DNA of 64,000 bases. It comes from Candidatus Sulfopaludibacter sp. SbA3. Its GTDB lineage: Bacteria > Pseudomonadota > Alphaproteobacteria > Caulobacterales > Hyphomonadaceae. Numbering within the stretch: the first letter of the stretch is position 1; each line of letters begins with the position of its first letter. Under the pieces are notes generated by a model, which saw only the letters and a list, made by a program, of their open reading frames with translations, did not search any database and was not told the origin of the DNA. The translations under genes were made by a program, and so were the position numbers. This document shows, one piece after another, positions 48,113-56,817 of this stretch. Where the stretch lies: the NCBI GenBank assembly GCA_945888325.1, contig CAMDAC010000011.1, positions 16,820-80,819 on the forward strand, in the 5' to 3' direction.

Positions 48113-49504
48113 ATGAGCACTCTCTTGAGACAATTGCCTCAGGTGGACGCGCTGCTCGGCTCCTCAGGCATGGCCAGCCTGCTGAAAGCCTATTCGCGCC
48201 AGGAAGTGGCCGATACCCTTCGCGCAGCCCTGCACACGCTGCGCAGCGACCTGAAAGCTGGCCGCTTGAACCAGCTGCCAGACTTTGAAAGTGAAGCCTT
48301 TACGCAAAGCCTTTCTGAAAAGATTGAATCGGAGCGCCAGCCCAATCTGAGGCCTGCGATCAACGCGACCGGAATCATCATCCACACCAACCTCGGGCGC
48401 GCCCGCCTTGCACCTGAAGCGCTCGCTGCCCTGCAAGCTGTGGGCGCCGGTCATTCAAATCTCGAACTGGATCTGGAAATCGGGCGGCGCGGTTCCCGGC
48501 ATGCACATGTCGAGCGTCTCATCTGCGAGCTTACCGGTGCTGAAGCGGCGCTGGTTGTGAACAATTGCGCGGCGGCGGTCCTGCTCAGCCTTATGGCCAC
48601 CGCGCACGGCCGGAAAGTGGTCGCTTCACGAGGTGAACTGATCGAGATCGGCGGAGCGTTCCGATTGCCGGACGTCATTCAGCAAAGCGGCGCGATCCTC
48701 AAGGAAGTGGGTGCAACAAACAAGACACGCGCGAAGGACTATGCAGAGGCCATCGATCCGGACACGGCCGTTCTGCTGAAAAGCCACACGAGCAATTACC
48801 AGATCGTAGGGTTCACCCAGGCGCCAGAACGTGAAGAGCTCGCGGCGTTGGCGCACGCCACCGGCACGATCCTGATGGAAGACCTTGGCAGCGGCGTCCT
48901 TGTCGATCTGTCCCCTTACGGCCTTCTCAATGAGCCTGTTGTGTCTGATGTCCTGGCATCTGGCGTCGATATCGTCATGTTCTCGGGAGACAAGCTTCTT
49001 GGCGGGCCCCAATGCGGGATCATTGCGGGACGGGCAGAACTTATCCGCGGTCTGAAGATCCACCCGCTCAGCCGGGCCGTCCGCATCGACAAGCTCTCGC
49101 TGGCGGCGCTCGAGGCGACGCTCCGCCTCTACCGCGCGCCGCATGATCCGTTCTGCAGCGTGCCCGTACTGCGCACCATTTCCCAGTCCATCGAAGACGT
49201 GCGGGTCCGCGCGGAGAGGCTTGCCGCGGCGCTGATCGCGGCTGAATTTGAGGATGTCAGTTCACTTCCAAGCGAGGCATTTGTAGGCGGCGGCTCGCTT
49301 CCGCAGCAGCACCTGAAAAGCCATGCTGTGTCGATCGGCGTTTCATCATTCACACCGGACGCGCTGGCCGCGGCTTTGCGAAAGGCCCGGCCACCCGTCA
49401 TCGGCATGATCCGGGACAACCGGTTTCTGATGGATGTGCGTACCGTGACGGACGGCGAAGTCACCGGGATCGTCGATGGCTTTCGCGGGCTGCGAGCCCC
49501 GTGA
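48113..49504 (+). CDS. selA: L-seryl-tRNA(Sec) selenium transferase
   Basis: PLP enzyme that converts Ser-tRNA(Sec) to Sec-tRNA(Sec) with selenophosphate. The 463-aa length matches the family. The N-terminal tRNA-binding part, INATGIIIHTNLGRA, and the PLP lysine K294 in SGDKLLGGPQ are all seen. The ATG at 48113 begins the conserved sequence; the frame upstream overlaps the FAD gene and is spurious. It overlaps selB by 4 bp (GTGA), so they are coupled. Selenophosphate synthetase (selD) is not in this window. Confidence 0.96.
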   Translation: MSTLLRQLPQVDALLGSSGMASLLKAYSRQEVADTLRAALHTLRSDLKAGRLNQLPDFESEAFTQSLSEKIESERQPNLRPAINATGIIIHTNLGRARLAPEALAALQAVGAGHSNLELDLEIGRRGSRHAHVERLICELTGAEAALVVNNCAAAVLLSLMATAHGRKVVASRGELIEIGGAFRLPDVIQQSGAILKEVGATNKTRAKDYAEAIDPDTAVLLKSHTSNYQIVGFTQAPEREELAALAHATGTILMEDLGSGVLVDLSPYGLLNEPVVSDVLASGVDIVMFSGDKLLGGPQCGIIAGRAELIRGLKIHPLSRAVRIDKLSLAALEATLRLYRAPHDPFCSVPVLRTISQSIEDVRVRAERLAAALIAAEFEDVSSLPSEAFVGGGSLPQQHLKSHAVSIGVSSFTPDALAAALRKARPPVIGMIRDNRFLMDVRTVTDGEVTGIVDGFRGLRAP

Positions 49505-51372
49505 CGTTCGGTCCTGTCGTCGTGATCGGGCATGTCGATCATGGCAAGACCTCACTCGTGCGTGCACTGACGGGTATCGATACTGACAGGTTGCCTGAAG
49601 AGAAGGCGCGGGGTCTCTCCATCACGGCGGGCTTTGCCTATCGCCGGTATGGTAATGCCGTGATCGACCTGATCGATGCGCCAGGACATGAAAACTTCAT
49701 TCGCGCGATGGTGTCCGGCGCCTCGGGCGCCCGGGCAGCCTTGCTCGTCCTGTCGCTCGCCGAGGGCGTTCAACCGCAAACACGCGAGCATATCCAGATC
49801 GTGGAGACCCTCGGAATTCATCCAGGCCTGATTGCACTGACCAAAACCGATCTTGTCGCCGCCGCCGAACGGGAAGAACGCACAGCCGACCTGCGCGCGG
49901 CGCTTGCCGGAACCTCATTCCGGGACGCGCCGATGATCCTTTGCTCGTCCGAAACCGGCGAAGGATTGGAGGACCTGCACAGCGCGATAGCAGGCCTCTC
50001 CAGATTGCCGATAACGCCCGGGCCGCCAGGCGCCTTCCTCGCGATAGACCGCGTCTTCGTCTCCGAGGGGCACGGCGTGGTCGTGACCGGAACCCTGATG
50101 GGCGGAGCGCTAAGACCGGATGACGAACTGGTACTCGCGTCGAGCGCTCAGGCCGTCACCCTCCGCCGGATTCAGGTTCGAGGCTGCGATGTGCCGGTAG
50201 CCCAGGCCGGGGAGCGGACAGCGCTGAACCTGCGCGGCGTTGCCTACGGCGACGTCACGCCGGGCGATATTCTCTATGCGCCGGGCACCTGCTCTGCATC
50301 CCTGAACCTGGATGTGGTGATCGACATCCCGGTATCGGCCGGCCGGGGTCTTCGCCATATGGAAGACGTCCGTATACTGTACGCGACGTCACACGCCTCG
50401 GCGACGGTCCGCTTGTTGGACGCAAAGCAGATCGGACCCGGCGAGAAGGGATTTGCCCAGCTGCGTTTCGAAGCGCCCGTCACGGCTTTCGCCGGGCAGC
50501 GCGCAATCCTGCGCAGCTTCTCGCCTCAGCAGACTTTGGGAGGCGCCGTTGTCCTCGATCCGGCGGCTGCGCCGGTCAAGGCTGGCAAGTCTTTGCGGCT
50601 GGCGACCCTCAAGGCCGCCGAGCTTGGAGACATACCTGCGCTGGCCGGCGCGCTGGCGAATGAGCAGGAAGGCTGCGTCCGTTTGCAGGATATCTCCCGG
50701 CTGGCACGCGCCTCGATCTCCGAGGTCAGGGCAAGACTGGGCGACGGGATTGTCGAGATCGGTCATGGGGTTGCCGCAACGGCGGCGGACGCCGGGCTTG
50801 CCGTGGAAAGCTACCGCGCGCGCCTTGCTGCCTTTCACCGGGCGAACCCGTTGAAGCCGCGTGCCCTGAGGTCAGATATCCGCGATGTCCGGCTGGCGCC
50901 CGCCTTGGCACAACATGCGGAGACGGCGCTCGCCGCGGCCGGAGCGGTCCGCCTGTCTGGCGCATATGTGGCGCTGGCAGGACATGAACCATCAGATCAC
51001 CTGACGCCGGACAACAAGATGCGCATTGAAGCCATCGCCCGTGACCTCGCATCGGAAGGTCTCACGCCCTCCGGGATCGATGATGTGATGTGCGCGCCCG
51101 GCGATGAAGACCTGATCGAGCTGCTGATCGAAGCCGGAACAATCATCCGGCTGTTTAATGTCTCTTTGAAACAGACGATCCTCTTCCATGCCGAAGCGGT
51201 GCGAGATGCTGCACGGGTTCTCAGGGAGAGCTTTCCCGGCGAAGCGGCGTTCACAACCGGGGAGGCGCGCGCAGCGCTGCGGACCAGCCGGAAATACATC
51301 GTCCCGCTGCTCGAACACTTCGACGCGGCCGGCATAACCCTACGGAAGGGTGACACGCGCTACACGGTCTGA
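49501..51372 (+). CDS. selB: Selenocysteine-specific translation elongation factor SelB
   Basis: A 623-aa GTPase that delivers Sec-tRNA(Sec) to UGA codons by binding a SECIS hairpin in the mRNA. The G1 loop GHVDHGKTSLVRALTG (from residue 10), the G2 region of the EKARGLSI type, G3 DAPGHENF and G4 TKTD are intact; domains II and III and a C-terminal set of winged helices (about 390-623), the SECIS-binding part, follow. GTG start overlapping the selA stop. tRNA-Sec lies 41 nt downstream. Confidence 0.96.
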   Translation: MTFGPVVVIGHVDHGKTSLVRALTGIDTDRLPEEKARGLSITAGFAYRRYGNAVIDLIDAPGHENFIRAMVSGASGARAALLVLSLAEGVQPQTREHIQIVETLGIHPGLIALTKTDLVAAAEREERTADLRAALAGTSFRDAPMILCSSETGEGLEDLHSAIAGLSRLPITPGPPGAFLAIDRVFVSEGHGVVVTGTLMGGALRPDDELVLASSAQAVTLRRIQVRGCDVPVAQAGERTALNLRGVAYGDVTPGDILYAPGTCSASLNLDVVIDIPVSAGRGLRHMEDVRILYATSHASATVRLLDAKQIGPGEKGFAQLRFEAPVTAFAGQRAILRSFSPQQTLGGAVVLDPAAAPVKAGKSLRLATLKAAELGDIPALAGALANEQEGCVRLQDISRLARASISEVRARLGDGIVEIGHGVAATAADAGLAVESYRARLAAFHRANPLKPRALRSDIRDVRLAPALAQHAETALAAAGAVRLSGAYVALAGHEPSDHLTPDNKMRIEAIARDLASEGLTPSGIDDVMCAPGDEDLIELLIEAGTIIRLFNVSLKQTILFHAEAVRDAARVLRESFPGEAAFTTGEARAALRTSRKYIVPLLEHFDAAGITLRKGDTRYTV

Positions 51373-51413
51373 GTTTGACGCAGGTCGCGGCAGCGTTACT
51401 GTGGACCTGTCTT

Positions 51414-51505
51414 GGAGGTGACTGGAGTCTGGTGGCTTCCCTGGTCTTCAAAACCACGGACACGCCGACACGGCGTGTGGTGGGTTCGATTCCCATCCAC
51501 CTCCG
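51414..51505 (+). tRNA. selC: Selenocysteine tRNA, anticodon TCA
   Basis: Acceptor GGAGGTG pairs with CACCTCC. The D stem is GGAG/TTCC. The anticodon loop CTTCAAA with TCA at 51448-51450 sits on a TGGT/ACCA stem. A long variable arm forms a perfect 8-bp stem (ACACGCCG/CGGCGTGT, loop ACA), and the T arm is TGGG-TTCGATT-CCCA. The long extra arm and UCA anticodon are diagnostic of tRNA-Sec. The position-8 pair would be A-C. The 3' CCA is not encoded (CCG follows). Confidence 0.95.
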
Positions 51506-51580
51506 CCGTGGCCGGCCCCTGTCTGGACAAAGCTCGCGGCCTGCCCCCAATACGTTGACACGAGACTACGGAGAGATCCC

Positions 51581-53170
51581 ATGACCGAAGCGAAACCGGG
51601 TTTCTCCCTGACATCTTTGGCCGGAGGCACTCACGCGTTTCCCGCTGGCGGACCTTCCCTCGTCGTATTCGTCAAGGAAGACTGCGAAACCTGCAACACA
51701 GCGGCCCCTGTCATCGAGGCCCTTCACCGGGCGTATGGCGACAAGCTTCAGGTGCTGATGCCGTCCCAGTCCGGTGAAGCCAGCGGCGTGTTTGCGGCGC
51801 GTCACGGCCTGACATTTCCGGTGCTCGACGATGCGGGCTGCAAGACCTCCTTCGACTGGGACATTGAAATCGTGCCGTCCGTTTTCTGGCTGAACCCCGA
51901 TGGCTCGGTGCTGAAGCATTTCGAAGGGTTCGTTCGCGCCGAATGGCAGGCGCTCAGCGCCGAAATTGCGACAAGCCTTGCCCTGCCACAGGCCCAGATC
52001 GACTGGGACGCGCTTCCGGCATGGCGGCCGGGCTGCGGCTCTCGCCATCTGTACCCGGAGATCTTTGACCGTCTCCGCGCCGAGGCAAGTGGTGATGTGC
52101 TGCGTGCGCGCCGCATCGACATTGGTGAAGCCGATGACGTTGTCGAGTTCATGTTTGACCAGGGCTTTTCCGATGGCTTGCCCCTCGTTCCGCCGACGCC
52201 GGAACGTGTGCTGAGGATGTTGGGGGGCACACACCGCGCGCCGCAGGACCTGATCGCGGTTGTTCCGCCCAACATGGGAGAGGCCACAACCGAAAAGGTC
52301 GCGATCAATGCCGTGATGGCGGGCTGCAAACCGGAATACATGCCGGTCCTGATCGCCGCCCTGGAAGCGGTATGCACCGACGCGTTCAACATCCACGGTG
52401 TGACGGCCACGACGATGGGGGCGGCGCCGGTGATTGTGGTCAATGGTCCGATCCGGGACCGCATCGGCATGAACAAGGGACTCGGCGCGCTCGGATCGGG
52501 CAACCGCGCCAATGCCACGATCGGGCGTGCGCTGCGCCTGATCGTCGGTAATGTCGGCGGCGGAAAACCGGGCGGTGTCGAGCGGTCCACACTCGGCAAT
52601 CCGATGAAGTATACGATGTGCTTTGCCGAGAATGAAGAGCGCTCGCCCTGGCCGCCCCTGCATGTCGAACGGGGATTCAACAAGGAGGACTCGGTCGTCA
52701 CCGTCTTTGCGATGACCGGCGGGCCGGTGCACATTGTCGATCAGGAATCGCGTGAACCGCAACAGGTCGCAGGCTCCATCGGCCTTGGCCTCGAAAGCGT
52801 ATTTCTGCCGAAGCTGAGAAACTTGCCCGTGGACACACTGCTGGTCGTTTGCCCCGAGCATATCGACACGATGATGAGCCAGGGCCACTACACGAAGGCG
52901 CAGCTTCGCGCGCGGATCCAGGAGGTGACGTCGCGCCCACTGAGCGAGATGGTGGCGAGCGACACATCGGGCGCCGGCATCCCGAAGGCAACCGCGGAGA
53001 AAATGGGGGCGGACAAACTCAAGGCGTCCGCGCCGAAGTTTGCGGGCGATGAATACATTCACATTGTCGTCGCCGGATCCGACGCCGGCAAGTTCAGTTC
53101 GACCTTTCACGGTTGGGCAACGGGCGAGATCGGATCGCAGTCGGTCTCGCGCAAGATCGATTTGGGCTAG
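51581..53170 (+). CDS. Thioredoxin-fold protein fused to a large uncharacterised domain; partner of the UGSC selenoprotein
   Basis: A 529-aa protein without signal peptide or membrane helix. Residues about 5-130 form a thioredoxin/peroxiredoxin-like fold with a CETC redox pair (35-38) and the cis-Pro expected in EIVPSVFWL. A linker with a CGS motif (Cys152) leads into an approximately 370-residue domain (IGEADDVVEFMF, FSDGLPLVPPTPERV, VVPPNMGEATTEKVAINAVMAGC) that I do not recognise by name. Conserved Cys, Gly-rich loops and a phosphate-site-like GSGNRANATIGRA are notable. GGAGAG precedes the ATG. It lies between tRNA-Sec and the selenoprotein gene (57 nt apart), so it is likely its redox partner or second subunit. 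Confidence 0.75.
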   Translation: MTEAKPGFSLTSLAGGTHAFPAGGPSLVVFVKEDCETCNTAAPVIEALHRAYGDKLQVLMPSQSGEASGVFAARHGLTFPVLDDAGCKTSFDWDIEIVPSVFWLNPDGSVLKHFEGFVRAEWQALSAEIATSLALPQAQIDWDALPAWRPGCGSRHLYPEIFDRLRAEASGDVLRARRIDIGEADDVVEFMFDQGFSDGLPLVPPTPERVLRMLGGTHRAPQDLIAVVPPNMGEATTEKVAINAVMAGCKPEYMPVLIAALEAVCTDAFNIHGVTATTMGAAPVIVVNGPIRDRIGMNKGLGALGSGNRANATIGRALRLIVGNVGGGKPGGVERSTLGNPMKYTMCFAENEERSPWPPLHVERGFNKEDSVVTVFAMTGGPVHIVDQESREPQQVAGSIGLGLESVFLPKLRNLPVDTLLVVCPEHIDTMMSQGHYTKAQLRARIQEVTSRPLSEMVASDTSGAGIPKATAEKMGADKLKASAPKFAGDEYIHIVVAGSDAGKFSSTFHGWATGEIGSQSVSRKIDLG

Positions 53171-53227
53171 AGACTTTGCCGTGACCCGGTATGATCAGAC
53201 AAATCCTGAGCAGAAGAAGGATGCAAG

Positions 53228-53746
53228 ATGACAACAATCCTTGACCCGACCGATGAGCGAAAGCCCGTCGCCCGGCAGATAACGGCCAGAACGGGCACGC
53301 TGAGCGGCACAATCGGGCTTCTGGATATCCGCAAGCCGCGTGGGAATGTGCTGCTCGATGAGCTGGAGCGCCAGCTCAAGGCCGCAGCCCCCGGTGTGAC
53401 CGTCAAGCGGTTCGCCAAGCCCACGTTCACCAAGCCGTGCCCGGACGATATGAGGCGCGATATTGCGGGCCAGGTCGATTATCTGGTCGAAGCGTTGGCT
53501 GACTGAGGTTCCTGTACGACGTGCAGTCTGCACGACACAGTCTGGTTTGAAATCCAGGGAATCCCATCGGTCTCCATCGCGTCGTCAGAGTTTGATGAGG
53601 CGGCAGATTTCCAGCGCAACGCACTCGGCATGCCGGAGGCGCGCTACATCCTCGTGCCGCATCCAATTCAGGACGCAACGGACGATGAAATGCGTGCAAA
53701 AGCGCAGGCCGCGCTGCCCGCTATCCTCGAAGCGCTTACCCGCTGA
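53228..53746 (+). CDS. UGSC-motif selenoprotein (in-frame UGA read as Sec)
   Basis: The frame runs from ATG 53228 through an in-frame TGA at 53504-53506 to TGA 53744-53746, giving 172 residues with Sec at position 93. The sequence on both sides of the UGA is protein-like, and the motif reads Sec-Gly-Ser-Cys-Thr-Thr-Cys-Ser, followed by HDTVWFEIQGIPSV and a C-terminal helix. This matches the UGSC-containing (seleno)protein family first noticed in marine metagenomes. The layout also recalls the Sec site of glycine reductase GrdB (Sec-Gly-Thr-Cys, then a GIP turn). A conventional call would stop at 92 aa. selA, selB and tRNA-Sec lie upstream. The reaction is unknown; Sec plus Cys three residues on suggests a selenenylsulfide redox pair. 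Confidence 0.92.
53513..53539 (+). promoter_or_regulatory. Bacterial SECIS hairpin
   Basis: Starting 6 nt after the UGA, TGT pairs with ACA at the base, and after a small internal loop CGTGC/GCACG forms a 5-bp stem with loop AGTCT (53525-53529). The loop G is 20 nt past the UGA, nearly the same distance and sequence as in E. coli fdhF (loop GGUCU on a UGCA-rich stem). It would bind SelB. Confidence 0.75.
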
Positions 53747-53865
53747 ATCCTCGGCCTTTCGGGAGCGGCGCGACGCGCATCGAGGCCATCTCAAGAAGTA
53801 AGACAAGCCGAGTTTTTCAAGCGCGCTTCCAGTACCGAGGCGCATAGCTAGCAAAAGAGAAGACG

Positions 53866-55155
53866 ATGCCTGCCATCTCCATGACACCGACTGAAGTTTC
53901 CGACTATATCGCTCAGGCTGGGCGCGACGCATGGGTGGTGCCGGATGTGCCGGCCAATACGCCGCGGCGCAAAATCGAAAAAGTCGGCGTGATCGGCGCT
54001 GGCACGATGGGCGGCGGCATCTCCATGAACTTCGCGTCTGCCGGCATTCCGGTCTTGATCCTGGAACAAAAACCGGAGGCGCTTGATCGCGGCCTGGAAG
54101 TGGTCCGCGTCAACTACCAGCGCAGCGCCGACAATGGCCGCTTTCCTCAGAGCGAAGTCGCCGAACGCATGGGTCGCCTGGCTGGCACCATGGAGATGGC
54201 GGCCTTGGCCGATTGCGATCTGGTGATCGAAGCTGTGTTCGAAGACATGGCATTGAAGAAGCAGATATTCACTGACCTTGACCGAATTCTGAAGCCCGGA
54301 GCCATCCTTGCGACCAATACCTCCGCGCTCGATATCGATGAGATCGCGAGCGTCACGAAGCGCCCGCAGGATGTGATCGGGCTCCACTTTTTCTCCCCCG
54401 CGAATGTGATGAAATTGCTCGAAATCGTTCGCGCGGATCATACGGCCCATGACGTGATCGCAACCTGCATGGATCTGGCCAGGACCATCAACAAGATCGC
54501 GGTGCTGGTGGGCGTCTGTCCGGGCTTCGTCGGCAACCGCATCCTGTTTGCGCGCCAGGCGCAAGCTCAGAAACTAGTCGCACAAGGCGCCATGCCCTGG
54601 GACGTGGATGCCGCACTCAACAAATTCGGGTTTCGAATGGGGCCGTACCAGATGTCTGATCTGGCGGGTCTGGATATCGGTTGGAAGAAAGGCGCGAAGA
54701 CGGCAAACCCGATCCGCGATGCCCTGTGCGAACTGGACCGCCGGGGCCAGAAAACCGGCGCAGGCTATTACGATTATGATGAAAACCGCCGCCCGATTCC
54801 GTCCGATGTCACCGCGAAGATCATCGCAGAAATCACAGGGGTTTCAGCCGGCAACGCTCCGGGGCCGGACGAGATCATTGCCGACTGCATCCATCCGATG
54901 ATCAACGAAGGCCTCAAGATACTCGAAGAGAAGAAGGCGCAGCGCGCCTCCGACATCGATATTGTCTGGCTGAATGGTTATGGCTGGCCGGCCGACAAGG
55001 GCGGACCGATGCTCTACGGCGACATGGTTGGCGCCGAGGCAGTTCTGGCTACGATGGAGCGCCTCGGAGCGTCAGACGAGCGGTTTGCTCCGTCCGCAAC
55101 GCTCAAGCGCCTGGCCAAGGGTGGCGGCCGCTTCATTGACGTGCAGCCTGGTTGA
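53866..55155 (+). CDS. 3-hydroxyacyl-CoA dehydrogenase (stand-alone)
   Basis: A 429-aa NAD-dependent enzyme. The Rossmann motif GVIGAGTMGGGISMNFA (about 40-56), catalytic GLHFFSPANVMKLLEIVR with the active His, the N of NTSAL, and two C-terminal helical 3HCDH_C domains are present. It matches the dehydrogenase half of FadB/FadJ without the crotonase half. It follows the selenoprotein by 120 bp and overlaps the GMC gene by one base (TGATG). Substrate unknown. Confidence 0.88.
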   Translation: MPAISMTPTEVSDYIAQAGRDAWVVPDVPANTPRRKIEKVGVIGAGTMGGGISMNFASAGIPVLILEQKPEALDRGLEVVRVNYQRSADNGRFPQSEVAERMGRLAGTMEMAALADCDLVIEAVFEDMALKKQIFTDLDRILKPGAILATNTSALDIDEIASVTKRPQDVIGLHFFSPANVMKLLEIVRADHTAHDVIATCMDLARTINKIAVLVGVCPGFVGNRILFARQAQAQKLVAQGAMPWDVDAALNKFGFRMGPYQMSDLAGLDIGWKKGAKTANPIRDALCELDRRGQKTGAGYYDYDENRRPIPSDVTAKIIAEITGVSAGNAPGPDEIIADCIHPMINEGLKILEEKKAQRASDIDIVWLNGYGWPADKGGPMLYGDMVGAEAVLATMERLGASDERFAPSATLKRLAKGGGRFIDVQPG

Positions 55156-56762
55156 TGAACGAGGCGCCGCGGCCGTTCGCCGGCGATTACGACTACATCA
55201 TTGCCGGCGCCGGCTCGGCCGGTTGCGTGGTTGCCAATCGTCTGTCGGCTGATCCTTCAAAAAGGGTGCTGGTGCTCGAAGCGGGCGGGCAGGACAACTG
55301 GATCTGGTACCATATCCCGGTCGGCTACCTGTTTGCGATCGGCAACCCGCGGTCCGACTGGATGTTTGAAACCACTCCGCAGCCTGGCCTGAACGGGCGG
55401 GCCCTCGCCTATCCGCGCGGGAAGGTGATCGGCGGCTCGTCAACGATCAACGCCATGATCACCATGCGCGGCCAGGCCGCGGACTACGACGCCTGGCGCG
55501 ATAGCGGCCTGCCAGGTTGGGGATGGGAGGATGTCTTGCCGGTGTTTCGCGACATCGAAGACCATTTCCTCGGTGAAAGCGAAGTGCACGGCGTCGGCGG
55601 GGCATGGCGCGTTGAGGCGCCCCGCGTGAAGTGGCAGATCCTGGACGCCGTTCGCGACGCAGCGTTGGAAATGGGAATCCCGAAAACGCCGGACTTCAAC
55701 ACGGGCGACAATGAAGGCTCCGGCTATTTCCACGTCAACCAGAAGGCCGGACGCCGCTGGTCTGCCGCGCGGGGCTTTCTGAAGCCCGCAAGAAGCCGCG
55801 CCAACCTGCGTCTGGAAACCGGCGCGCTGATCGAGCGTGTGACGGTCACCGACGGACGCGCGTCGGGACTGATCTTCAGGCAAAACGGACAGCGTTTCAC
55901 GATTGCCGCGCGTGCGGAGATCATCTTATGCGCGGGGGCAATCGGTAGCCCGCAAATCCTGCAGCGCTCCGGCATCGGCCCCGCGCCGGTCCTGGCGCAA
56001 GCGGGCATCGCGCCGATCCTGGATTTACCGGGCGTGGGCGCCAATCTTCAGGACCATCTCCAGCAGCGGGCCATCTACAAGGTCTCTGGCGGCGAAACGC
56101 TGAACCAGATCTATTACACCCAGTTCGGCAAGGTTCAGATGGGATTGGATTATGCCTTCCGCCGGCGCGGCCCGTTGACCATGGCGCCGTCACAGCTCGG
56201 CATCTTCGCGCGCTCGGATGACAGACAGCCGCGAGCGAACGTCCAGTTTCACGTTCAGCCCTTGTCGCTCGACAGGTTTGGCGAGCCCTTGCACCGGTTT
56301 CCGGCAATTACAGTGGCCGCCTGCAACCTGCGACCGACGTCGCGAGGGTCAATCAGGATCCCGTCCGGCAATCCCGCCGCCGCCCCGGTGATCGATCCGA
56401 ATTATCTTGATACGGACGAAGATAGAAAGATTGCCGCCGATGCGATCCAGTTGACGCGGCGGCTGATGCAACAGCCCGCACTGGCGCGGTTCCGCCCTGA
56501 GGAGTTTGTACCCGGTCCCTCGTCGGCTGGCAGGGATCTGTCTCAAATTGCCGGCGATATTGGCACCACGATCTTCCACCCTGTGGGTACCGCGAAGATG
56601 GGGCGCGGCAATGACCCCATGGCGGTCGTCGACGCCAGGCTGCGCGTGCGAGGGCTCAAGGGGCTTAGGGTCATCGACGCATCGGTGATGCCGCAAATAA
56701 CATCCGGCAATACGAATACGCCGACCATCATGATCGCCGCCAAAGGCGCGGCAATGATCTAG
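55155..56762 (+). CDS. GMC-family FAD oxidoreductase (alcohol/choline dehydrogenase-like)
   Basis: A 535-aa flavoenzyme that oxidises primary alcohols. The FAD motif GAGSAGCVVANRLS starts near residue 16, GMC signature 1 is GKVIGGSSTINAM, signature 2 is GAIGSPQILQRSGIGP, and the catalytic His lies in IFHPVGTAKMG, with TNTPTIMIA at the end. ATG 55155 is chosen over TTG 55152. It is the last gene of the plus-strand run that begins at selA, before the low-G+C segment. Confidence 0.9.
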   Translation: MNEAPRPFAGDYDYIIAGAGSAGCVVANRLSADPSKRVLVLEAGGQDNWIWYHIPVGYLFAIGNPRSDWMFETTPQPGLNGRALAYPRGKVIGGSSTINAMITMRGQAADYDAWRDSGLPGWGWEDVLPVFRDIEDHFLGESEVHGVGGAWRVEAPRVKWQILDAVRDAALEMGIPKTPDFNTGDNEGSGYFHVNQKAGRRWSAARGFLKPARSRANLRLETGALIERVTVTDGRASGLIFRQNGQRFTIAARAEIILCAGAIGSPQILQRSGIGPAPVLAQAGIAPILDLPGVGANLQDHLQQRAIYKVSGGETLNQIYYTQFGKVQMGLDYAFRRRGPLTMAPSQLGIFARSDDRQPRANVQFHVQPLSLDRFGEPLHRFPAITVAACNLRPTSRGSIRIPSGNPAAAPVIDPNYLDTDEDRKIAADAIQLTRRLMQQPALARFRPEEFVPGPSSAGRDLSQIAGDIGTTIFHPVGTAKMGRGNDPMAVVDARLRVRGLKGLRVIDASVMPQITSGNTNTPTIMIAAKGAAMI

Positions 56763-56817
56763 GCGGTGCTGTCAGTCTAATGCGAACCCGTCTCCGCTAT
56801 TCGCGGGTCAGCAGGTG

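Noticed and set aside
53504..53506. TGA as an ordinary stop of a 92-aa protein
   Set aside because: The downstream frame is long, motif-rich and followed by its own stop. A SECIS hairpin and Sec genes are adjacent, so readthrough is the better explanation.
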